In this document: positions 9,848 to 19,571 of the stretch, piece after piece
Layout of the letters: the number at the start of each line of letters is the position of its first letter
How positions within the stretch are numbered: position 1 is the first letter of the stretch
Origin: Rhizophagus irregularis
Taxonomy: Eukaryota; Glomeromycota; Glomeromycetes; Glomerales; Glomeraceae
Direction: 5' to 3'
DNA length: 64,000 nucleotides
Assembly (NCBI RefSeq): GCF_026210795.1
Contig: NC_089436.1
Coordinates: forward strand, 3,038,001 to 3,102,000
Program-made: the position numbers and the translations under genes
Notes under the pieces: model-generated
What the model was told of the DNA's origin: nothing
What the model saw: only the letters and a program-made list of their open reading frames with translations
Databases searched by the model: none

Positions 9848-12800
9848 TTATCCAAAAATCTGCAATAATTGTACAATTTCCACACAGACTTGAACAAATA
9901 TTGTATAAAAATTGGATGATTTTTTTTTCATAGGGATTTTAATTTTTTCGTTATTTAACGCCTTTAAAGCTGATATGATCCAATTATTTTTCCTGTAATT
10001 TGTTATTTCTAATTCTCCAGAACATCTCGAAGTCCATATATTTTTCTGTTCTTGGATCATTTTGATTTTAAATAAGATTTGTAGTTTGTAATTTCCATTC
10101 ACCTGATAAAGCAAATTCTTACATATCATTTCCATCTGTAGGTCGTAAATATGTTTTATACCTAAAATGTCTTTATTGTAAATTATAAAATTTGGAGTTG
10201 ATCTTGCTAGGCCAGCTCTTTTTTTAATTATCACATTTATTCTTGTCATCAATTTCTCACATTCCCATTTCTTTAGGACTATGGCCGCCTGATACTCTAT
10301 TCTTGGTACGATAACTATATTCCATACCGCTATGATTTGCTTTTCGTTTAGTCTTTTCCAATTAAATATATTGCAGGCGTTATTGATTATCGATGTTATC
10401 TTCTTTTTATATATTTCTCTTTTGTTGTCGTATCTAAAAAATATTCCTAGGTAACGATTACCTTCTTCGCTGTTTGTTTTTGTGATTGGTTCTCCTTCAA
10501 TTGAGAGTTCTTCTTTATCATTGTTTATTTTTATAAGTTCATATTTCGATACGTTTGCTTTTATGTCATTTATATTGAAGAATTGATGACATATCTCAAT
10601 CATTTTTTCTAATTGTTTTTATTTTTGCTGATAAGCGTTGTATCGTCCATAAATGCCGTAACGTTAATCGATATTTCAAATATTTCTTTATCTTCTTTAT
10701 TTTTGTCAATTATTTTTTCCTCATATAAGTTATAACCTGTCTCCTCTTTCATTTCATTTAATCTACTTAGAAGCGGATCGTAAAAAATTCTCCACAGTAT
10801 CGGCAACCATACTTCGCCTTGGTCGATACCGTCTTCTACATGGTATTCATCAGTAAGTTCGTTGTTTACTAGCACCCTGTTAAATCTATTTAAATTGACG
10901 TCCATGACTATGTTGATAAAATTTGATGGCAGTTTAATTCTTTCTAGGCTTCTTTTTAGCATTGTTGTGCTTACTGAATCGTAAGCTTTGGAGATATCCA
11001 TCAATAGTATCCATGCTTCTTTTTTATAATTATTAGCGTCTTCTATTATTGCTTGGATGATTTTTATTGGCTCTAGGGTGCTTTCATTTTTTAATGCTGC
11101 AAATTCGTATTTGTCAAAATCTGTTCTTTTGTTAAAATTTTGCCTAGTCTATTTACCAATATTTTAAACCAAATTTTTCTTGCTGTTTCTAAGAGCACTA
11201 TGGGTCTTGTCAAGTTTAAATCTTGATTCCAATTTGAACGTGAAGTTTTATTTATTGGGTATATAAATCCTTTCTTCCATTCGTCTGTTACGTTCTCTTT
11301 AGCCATGCTATCGTTAAAAATGTTTAGTAATAAATTCCTCGTTAGGTTTCCACTTTTCTTCCAAAAGTCGTAAGTTATACCACTTGATCCTGGTGCTTTA
11401 TTTGTTTTTAGGTTTTGTAGTACTCTTTCTAGTTCTTCCATCTTTATCGGTATCATCAAATTTTTGTAAATATTTTCATTTATATCTTCATTAAATGTAT
11501 AGATCTCTCTCCACTCTGGATCATATTCTAGTTCGTCTAGATCTATTTCTCTTTTCTTTGTCCAATCTTTGTTATATTTTAACACTTTTTCCTTTATCTT
11601 TTTTTTGTCTTTTTCTATCGTGATTTTCCCATTCTCTTTTATTACTAATCCTGTCATATTAATTTTCTCTCTCTTTTTTTCTAGAATTCTATTTAACATT
11701 TTTCCTATGTCTTTCTCTAGGTACGTTTCACGTTTTTTTATGTTTATTTCTATATTCAAGCTATTAATTTCCTCATATATGCTTCTCATAATTTCTGCTC
11801 TTTTTGTTCTTCTTTCTTTTAAATCTTTGCAGTTTCTATGTTTTCTTAGTTTATCTATCGTGATTCCGTATTCAATATTTTTTTCAAGTCTGTCGTGTAT
11901 GTTGATTAATTTTCCTAGTTTAACCGCATTGTGTTTTCCTGTATCTGATGTTCCCCATTGCTCTATTATTATTTTTTCTTTGAATTCTTTGAAATTATGT
12001 TTGTATTGAAAGGCTTTTCTATCTTGCCATAATTTCTTTATAACTTTATCTGTTAACTTGCTGATTCCGTGTTCTATCATGTCAATTTTTTCTAAATTTT
12101 CATATTCTGTGATTAATTCCTCTAGTCTTTCTTTATTTGTTTTCGTTAAACTTTCGTCTCTTTCTTTTTTCGAATCTTCTTTTCTTTTTCTGATTTTGAT
12201 TAGTTGTCTATTCTTTTCTTCATCGTATATTTCTACTATCATTTTCCATATCGTTTCTCTATTTAAATGTTGTGTTGTATTCTGATTTAGCGTTTCTAAT
12301 CTTGTTTCTACTTCTTCTGCTATTGCTTTCCAATCTTCTTGTTCTAATTTTATGTGTCTTATTTCCTTTTTTATTTTTTTCATAAATCCGGATTTGTTTA
12401 TTCCTAATTTTTCTTTAAGTTCTATTTTAACTGTTAGTGCTTTGTGATCTGTGTCGAAATCTTCTATTTCTAGTATCTCATGACTTATAATACTTTCTTG
12501 AAAGCCTTCGCTTGCGAAAATAAAGTCTATCCTGAATGAATTATCTCCACTTTTCCATGTGTCTAGTCTATCTTCCGCTGCTGTTAAACTTTCGTGAATG
12601 TCTTGTAAGCCATAATTCTTGATTGTGTTCATTAACGGTTTTAATTTTTTCTTGTTTTTTGCTGATTCATTGAAGTCTCCCAAAATTATCGTTTCATAAT
12701 TTAAATTTATTGCTTCGTTCATCCATTTTGCCAAATGTTTTTCTATATTATTCGTAGTTGGTTTGTCGTTATTTGGGTTATATATTCCTATGATTCTTAT

Positions 12801-14702
12801 GTTTTTCTGGTTTCCTTTGAATAGTAAGTCGAATTTAATCACGTGACCATTAATTGTTTCTATCTTATATCTTCTATCATAGATATCTCTTCTTATTATT
12901 ATTATTATTCCGTTCTTATTATTTTCGTTGTTGTAGCTACTGTTAATACATTCGTATTTATCCCAACCTTTGTATATATATTTACCTTTTGCTTCTTTAA
13001 GTTTAGTTTCATTAATTATTGCTATATCCCAGTTTTCTTTTGATAAAAATTTTCGTATATCACCTTGTTTTTTATTATCGTTCATCCCTCTTACGTTTAT
13101 GCAACCTATTTTTAGTTTGTTATTTTTTTCTTTTTTCTTATTATTTTCTTGTTGTTTTTGTTTTTTGTAAATTTTTTCTTTTTTTGTTTTGTTTGTTGTG
13201 ATATTTTCCTCTTCGTTCTTTTTTGACTTTTCTTCGCCTACGCCTCCTTCTTCTTTATTTTCTTCTTCTATTGTTGTGTTTTGGTATAATTGCCAGTCAA
13301 TAGCGTCTAGCCATTTGACGCCTATCATTGGAACTGTTTCCTTCGTTCCAATCTCTGTTGTATCCGTTGTAGTTATTTTTTCCGTTCTCGTTGTATCTCT
13401 CAGCGTTGTGACCGTTGTTATTGTAGTCGTTATTTCCATTATATCTTTGTTGCTAGTAGTAAAAACTTTGTCGGTTTCCTCTAGTCTCATCTCTGCCATT
13501 TTCTCTGTTATAGTTGTTATTAAATCTTCTTCTTGGGTGTGTATGTTTTCCTCTTTTGATGTAAGCGTTGTATCTGTTGTCGTCATGTTCCTAAATTGTT
13601 GTTGTTGCGTGTCATATCTGAACTTTCCTTCATTGTCATATCTGCCTTTTCTATGTCTATACGCTTCATTCTGATTATCGTTCCTGTTTCTTCTGTTTTC
13701 ATGTGTTCTATTTCTATTGTTGAAATAACATTCGTCTGTGATGTGGTTGTTCTTTTTGCATATATTGCATCTGGATCTTTCAGCCTTTCTTCCATCGTAC
13801 ATTTCTTGTTGAAATCGTTTGCCAAATCCGTTATCATTTCTTCTTTCGTTACGAAAATTATTCTGTCTTCCCGATCCAGTTCGAAAAAACCAAGTAAAAA
13901 TCTTTCCGTCAATTTTGATTTTTTTGCTAATTGCTTGTTTTCTGTCTTCTTCGTTGTTGAAGTATATCTTCATGTTGTATGTTCCTTTCGTCCTGTTGTT
14001 GATCTTAAACCAATATCTTGCGCTGGTAGTCTTAAGTATTTTTGAGAATGTTGTTTCGTCGATTTTGTTGGGTATATCGAGTATTTCTGCCATAATTCTT
14101 CCTCGTTGTTTGATTATGTGATATTTGTAATTCATTGGTTTGATTTTTATCATTTTATTTTTAACTAGGACTCCCCAGGTATTGAATAGTTCATCTTCTG
14201 TACATTTAATGTCCATTTCTAGTTTCATGCTTATCCATTTTTCATTTCCTATTTTTTGTGTTACGTTTTTAAGTTTACCTAGTTTGTCTTCTATTGCTTG
14301 GATAACTTCGTTTATGTCTGTATTTTCTCCGTCTATTCCAGTTGCTGATATAGTGATTGTTTTGTTCAATTTGTTTAACCATTCTAAGTCTCTGAATTTT
14401 TCTATCGTTCCCAATATTCTTCCGTCGTTAATAAAATCATTTTTCGCTGCTTCTGTGAAAAAGCCCAAGTACGTGTATTCGTTCCCGTGATGGGTAGTTC
14501 TCCCAAGTGTGTTCACATGATATTCTAAAATTTTATTGGTGTTGAGGTATTCTATTATCAATTGGTCAGTTTGTCCGTCCCTTATTTGGATTGTGAAAAG
14601 TTGCGTGAAATATTTCAGATCTTTTTCCGATTTTGGTTTATGCACGGAATCTTTACTTTTATTGGGATTTTCTCCCATGTTGTGATCAGCGGTGATAGCC
14701 AT
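9848..14702 (-). pseudogene. LINE B ORF2: zinc knuckle, endonuclease, reverse transcriptase, broken
   Basis: The first 1,203 codons are open. A nucleic-acid-binding region spans residues about 30-290, and a CCHC knuckle (CNICKKNNHITDEC) lies at 312-325. A long Thr/Glu/Lys-rich linker follows. The EEP endonuclease runs from about 532 (CINVRGMND, NETKL, ILGDFNES, FRIDFIFAS, DHKAL). A helical linker leads to RT motifs from about 1100 (NKAPGSSGITYDF, LTRPIVLLETARK). A one-base shift near 11,130 moves the frame. RT continues as LLMDISKAYDSVS, GIDQGEVWLPILWRIFYDP and the catalytic AFMDDTTLI in 10609-11004. An in-frame TAG at 10609 then precedes the thumb/connection region (9848-10603). Two lesions are enough to kill the enzyme, but the rest is well preserved, so this copy is younger than LINE A. 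Fusion of a knuckle-bearing gag-like part with EN-RT in one frame differs from LINE A, where ORF1 is separate. Confidence 0.88.
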
Positions 14703-14704
14703 TG

Positions 14705-15409
14705 TTAATGATTGGTCTCTTGATTTTGTAAATTTCTATTTTTGGTCTTGACCTGCATTCCCGAAGTATTATTGGTGTTTTCGGTTGACTGGTGTGATGC
14801 TTTGTTGTAAACATGGTATTTTTGGTTCATTTTCCCTTCATTCCATGATTCTTCACTGGGTGTGTTACTTTCTATTTCCCACGTATGTTGAATTATATCG
14901 TTGTTTTCGTCGCTGTCCTCGTCAAGGTTGTTCATAGTTTTCTTTCTACATTCATTCATAATTTTCTCTTTTTCCTGTTTTTCAATCCTTATCCTGTCTT
15001 CATTATCTACAACTCCTAGTTCAGTTTGTATTTGGTGCACTTTTATCGATGTATTTTTGAAATAATATTCTTCTTTGATGTTCCATTGTTTTTCTTTTAG
15101 TCGGGCCCATTCGTTCATTTCTAAAGTTTTTTGTTGTATTATATCGTTTGATGCTGTCTTGTAATCTTCTATGTATTCGTTGAATTCTTTTGTTCTTTGG
15201 TTGTTGAAATGTCTTAGGCATATCATGATTATTCCTCTAATAAAGCAGCCTAATATTTCGTCTTCTGAACCCAAAAATTGTGCTATCTCTTTGTCATTAT
15301 CGGTTATTTCCATTCCCGCGTTTTGTATTATTGCTCTGCGCTCTTCTTCGCTTTTTTTTGCGTATCCTTCCAGAGCTACGAAGTCTTCTCTTGATGGTGT
15401 TATACCCAT
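14705..15409 (-). CDS. LINE B upstream ORF, charged helical protein
   Basis: A 234-codon frame ending in TAA two bases before the ATG of the long LINE B frame (TAA-CA-ATG), a spacing compatible with termination-reinitiation. The product is rich in Glu, Lys, Asn and Gln. Residues about 20-60 and 75-160 look alpha-helical, with a hydrophobic stretch near 50-68, and a polar, probably disordered tail follows. No zinc knuckle or RRM is visible; those are in the downstream frame. It may be an ORF1 that packages or multimerises on the element RNA, inferred from position only. The start at 15409 is the first Met, and the sequence upstream is non-coding. Confidence 0.6.
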   Translation of the reverse strand: MGITPSREDFVALEGYAKKSEEERRAIIQNAGMEITDNDKEIAQFLGSEDEILGCFIRGIIMICLRHFNNQRTKEFNEYIEDYKTASNDIIQQKTLEMNEWARLKEKQWNIKEEYYFKNTSIKVHQIQTELGVVDNEDRIRIEKQEKEKIMNECRKKTMNNLDEDSDENNDIIQHTWEIESNTPSEESWNEGKMNQKYHVYNKASHQSTENTNNTSGMQVKTKNRNLQNQETNH

Positions 15410-15927
15410 ATTTCTAATAAATTTTATTTTACTGCGGATTATTATGAAAATCGATTTATGCAGGAGAGTGTTTTTTTTTTCACATCTTTACCATATTTAT
15501 TTATTTACCCGAACATCCTTATCTATAGCCTAAATTTTAATACCATAGTTGATAGGTGTACTAATTGTTTACTTGTTTTCTGGAATCAAGGTTACTATAA
15601 TCTAATGCAATAATTATAGTAATCATAAAACCAAACTTTCTACTTATATTTAATAACATCTAACAATACATCGATATTATCAATATGATTTTTATAATTT
15701 TAAGATTATAACTAGACTTTATATCTGATAGCTAGCGGCTAGCTATCTAGTTATAAGGACATTTTTCAATTCCACATGAGACATAAAAAAGAAAAAAAGC
15801 CAACTTCCTTCTTTTTTACTATAAATCCTATAAATCCGCAGTACAATATTAAATTTTTTGGAAGTTAAGAATTTATGATTTTCGTCAGTAAATACTAATA
15901 TGGAGACGATATTAAAAAGAAAGAGTT

Positions 15928-17475
15928 CTTAAAAAGTTCTACGAAGAAATAAGGTATGCTTTATCAAAATATAGAAAGATAGATGGAAAAAGTGCAAGAG
16001 AAGCCTATAATACAATAGTAAAGGAAAGCCTTTTGAAGAAATAGGGAAAAATACGAATACAAGAGCTGAAATAACAGAGTTAATAATAAAGGTTTGTGGT
16101 GATATAGCTTATGAAAGCTATGAAAAAGACACTACCCGTCTTGGGAAAAATAACACTTCATTATACGAGGATGGCTGCGGTAGGAACGAATAATCGCAGA
16201 GATAACGTTAAACAATGATAACGTCGATCGGAAGCACAAAAAGATAAAGAAAAGACTAAAATGGATAAAAATCCAGTCAATCTTCCGGTCCTTCCGCCTG
16301 ATGATAACGTAAAAGTAGATCATGTTTGAGAAATCTTTATACCGAAACGATGGACAAATGAGGATATGGTCAAAAAGATTAGTGACAAAGTGTATAGGAT
16401 GTCGATCAAAAAACAATACAAATATCAAACGGTCAAAATAACAGTAAAATTAGGAGACCGGTTTGATAGATAATTTCAGAATGTACAATTTGGAATTATT
16501 GTTATTGGAGTATTTATAAGGTGGTACGACAGGAAATCAACGGTGAAAGAGAGAAGGGAAAGAGACAAATGACAACTGTGGATGGATGTATCGGAGATAG
16601 AACGTAAAGAGAGCAGATGATGAACCGAAATACCTTAAAGCCCTTGTGGCTTCGTATCCTAAGATCGCATTTTCAAAAGTGATAAAAGTCTGTCCTTGGA
16701 AAATTTTGACTTGCTACAAGTCACAAAGGATCTGGAAGATATACGGCAGAAAAAGGAAATGGAAAAAATTTTATTTCGGACGTTCAGGGAAGTGAAAGAC
16801 CACCTTGAAAGTTATCCGAATCTAATGATAATTTTTTTTTCATGTCGATCGAATAAAGCTTGTTTTCTCTGATTACGTTGGCTCATCCTATATTTCCGTT
16901 CCTGGTCCACTTGGACATGGATGGAGTTTGGACGGGCTCGTAGAAAAGGAGGCGAATATGAGTAAAGAAGTGATACATCCATCAGTCAAACCAGAGGAAG
17001 TCGTAAAAGTAATAGACGACCTGAGGAACAGCCAACAATCACGTGATCTTGAGGAGGAAAACGGGCGTTGAGCGAAATAGAAGATTCACCGGATGAGTTA
17101 TCACATCGACCTCTCGCAAAACTCCTGGAAAAACCAAGGGATTCCCTGACAGAAGAGGACGTGGTTGAGTATAATAATGAAGCCAGAGTTGAAATCTTTA
17201 GCAAAATGGAGTATACGGAACAATATGATCGGAACGCGTGGGAGGTGTTAACAAAACAACTGGAAGGGGAGGTAAAGTTGAAACAAAGTATTATTCCCAC
17301 CAATTTTATCCCTCATTCAAACAAAATCCAAACACGTGAGGAATTTGAGGAGTATCACACTAACAATGAGAAGATGGCGGCAAGATTAGCGAAAGAAGAT
17401 AAAACGAAAAGAGTGGAGATAGACAAACCGGAAGGTAGGCTGAAGAAATTCAGAGTTACAAACAGAAAGGCATAA
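15928..17475 (+). pseudogene. Frame-broken relic gene of unknown family
   Basis: Coherent coding-like peptides follow one another on the plus strand in shifting frames. An open piece from 15928 (KKFYEEIRYALSKYRK and on) runs to a TAG near 16040. A Glu/Thr/Lys-rich piece in another frame runs to about 16190. The frame from 16260 to 16473 is broken by one TGA. A piece starts at ATG 16958 and stops at 17071. The longest piece is 135 codons, 17068-17475, with no ATG (its first possible start is a TTG) and is rich in Glu/Lys. The pieces share polar, helical composition and the GC content is higher than the flanks, so this is most likely one decayed gene, perhaps transposon-borne. I do not recognise the family. 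The terminal 135-codon piece could still be a short exon. Confidence 0.5.
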
Positions 17476-18831
17476 TATTATCGGGCATTGGAGGTAAGTT
17501 TTAGTGAATGTGGCTTTTTGCTAATATCATAGACAGTGAAAATTTCAATTTTCACAAAAAATGTACGTGCGTACCATGATGTTAAATGTAACTAGCAAAA
17601 TGACCATTTCAACTTTAAAATTTATTTTGGAGGGGTTAATTTATTTTTTGAGTTCAACAGTATAAAAGAGTTAGCTGTTAGTTTCACAATAGCCGCCACA
17701 CTAAAGGTGAAGGTCAGTAACTTTGTATGTAGTTAGGAAGAATAGCAAAGGTTTTGGTATGACAGGAGTGGCATCTATTCAATGTTTCATAAACGTAATG
17801 TTATATAGGTTTTTATTTTGTTTAAGTTCTGCATCTTATACAAATAAATCGTAACTTTTACCAAAAAAAAAAAAAGAATTTTTGAAGCACACGATATAGT
17901 TAAAAATATTATTTATATCTTTACTCTAAATTGATGTACTATTACTATTATATTAAAATTAAAATTGTATAAAATTTAAAAATCTTACGAGATGATGTAA
18001 TGAAAAAGTATAAAATATGCTAGTAATTCCTATAATCGGAAGTTTGTGTTATGATAGAAAACTTATCAAAAACTTTTTAGCACTCAAATTCACGGCAAAT
18101 AAATTGACACATGTACACGATCCTCTATGTAGGATTTACAAAATTAAACATTATTGGTTTAAAGTGATAGTTTTAAGCACTTTTTCTAATTTGTAATAAA
18201 ATTTATCCATTATTGTATTTTATATTGGTAAAGATTAGTAAGTTTTACACATGATTAATATTAATATACCTCGACTTTAAAATTTATGATTTTGGCCAAA
18301 ATACAACTTACAATTACCCTATAAAATAATTTATTTCGTTTTTTTTTATTCTATGTTGTTTCCGCAAATGTATCATGTTCACGGAATTTGAATTTTTACA
18401 GCAATTACGGATAAAATTTTTTACAGAGTACTTCTGCAGGAGTTTGAGTAGTACGTCACTCAAGAAGAAATTTAATCCAGATGAGAATCCAGATAAAAAC
18501 ACTATGGATCGAACCTTTTTGAAATACCCGGTGGGTTACTATAGCGAAAAATTTTTAAAATTTTTTTAAAAAAAAAGATCATGGACCTGATAATCTCGAA
18601 TCTATCAGTCTCAATCAATTTACGCCACAAAAAAAAAAAATTTTTTTATTCATGGCGGATGGTTGTTTAGTGAGAATTAAAAAAAAGGACTTATATAAAA
18701 GTAAATTTAGAGAAATTTCAGTTGCTCCCAAGTTATGAAATAATTCCGGGAAAAAAAGCCCTCTCGGAACTTATAAATATTACTTACTACTACCAGTCAG
18801 ATTTAAAATTTTTTTTTATCCTATCATAATT
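17476..18831. other. Gene-free AT-rich stretch
   Basis: No coding frame with recognisable features on either strand. It has several A/T homopolymers (for example near 17,862-17,875 and 18,540-18,575) and short open frames of 60-65 codons around 18,314-18,569 that look random. I see no RNA gene or inverted repeat of note here. Confidence 0.5.
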
Positions 18832-19272
18832 GGTATCCTGACTTTTCGCCGAAATTATTTCGCCGAAGGGATATTTCGCCGAATGGACATTTTGCTGAAG
18901 AACTTTTGCCTAAGTCATTTCACCAAAAATTTCAAATCATATTTTCCAAAATATTCATATGATATTTACGAAGATTTTGTTACTAAAAGCATTATTAATA
19001 ATATTTATTTCGATTTATAGTTTAATATTTATTAATAAAAATCGCTTATTTAGATTGAATTTTTAATGATAAAATGTAATCTTTAACATTTTTGGCGGAA
19101 TGTCCTGTAGATTTCGGTGAAATGGATGATTCGAAGAAAAGGATTCGGCAAATGTCCATTCAGAGAAATTTCCATTCGACGAAATGTCCCTTCGGCAAAA
19201 CATTCTTTCGATGAAATGGCTTTGGCGAAAAGTCCTCCAGCGAAATGGACTAAGGCGAAACGTACCGTAACC
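18832..19272. repeat. Foldback repeat built from TTTCGCCGAA-like units
   Basis: The left 75 bp (18832-18910) contains repeated ATTTCGCCGAA units. The right 190 bp (19090-19272) contains many units of the inverse orientation (TTCGGCGAAATG-like, partly degenerate). About 170 bp of plain AT-rich DNA lies between. The outermost 20 bp are imperfect inverted copies (left GGTATCCTGACTTTTCGCC; right, on the opposite strand, GGTTACGGTACGTTTCGCC). It looks like an old MITE or foldback element whose ends are tandem-repeated. A target duplication is not convincing. Confidence 0.6.
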
Positions 19273-19524
19273 ATAATAATTCCGTTAATCCTGGCCAAGC
19301 ATTTTACCGATTAATTTATATTTCCTCAATTTAAATGTAGATAATAATTGTATACGCGTTACGCCGTTACACGATATTATGACTTGTCAACGATTTCTTT
19401 GAGTGAACTTTTATGTAACGATTTCATTATCATTTAGTGACGTAGTACAGAATAATTTACAAAGTACAATGTAACGTTGTAACGCAATTTCAATTGTGAA
19501 ATGATGTACAGTTTCACGATTGCA

Positions 19525-19531
19525 TATAAAA
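19525..19531 (+). promoter_or_regulatory. TATA-like box upstream of the first Sel1 gene
   Basis: TATAAAA lies 41 bp before the ATG at 19572, in an otherwise A/T-rich leader ending AAACAAACAATG. The spacing suits a short 5' leader. In DNA this AT-rich the match could be chance. Confidence 0.4.
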
Positions 19532-19571
19532 ACTTAAAAAATTTTTTTCGGAAAACTTTTTCAAACAAACA

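Larger units (their letters stand above)
9848..15409 (-). mobile_element. Non-LTR retrotransposon (LINE) B, decayed
   Basis: A second LINE on the minus strand, distinct from A in layout and sequence. A 234-codon upstream ORF (14705-15409) is followed after two bases by a long frame (14702 downward) carrying in order a nucleic-acid-binding region, a CCHC knuckle, an AP-type endonuclease and a reverse transcriptase continuing to 9848. A one-base frameshift near 11,130 and an in-frame TAG at 10609 break the RT. Extents are those of the coding frames; true transcript ends are not resolved. Confidence 0.85.

Noticed and set aside
11569-15533. Many plus-strand frames of 60-160 codons rich in Ser, Phe, Val and Ile
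   Set aside because: They are complementary shadows of the Lys/Glu/Asn-rich LINE B frames.
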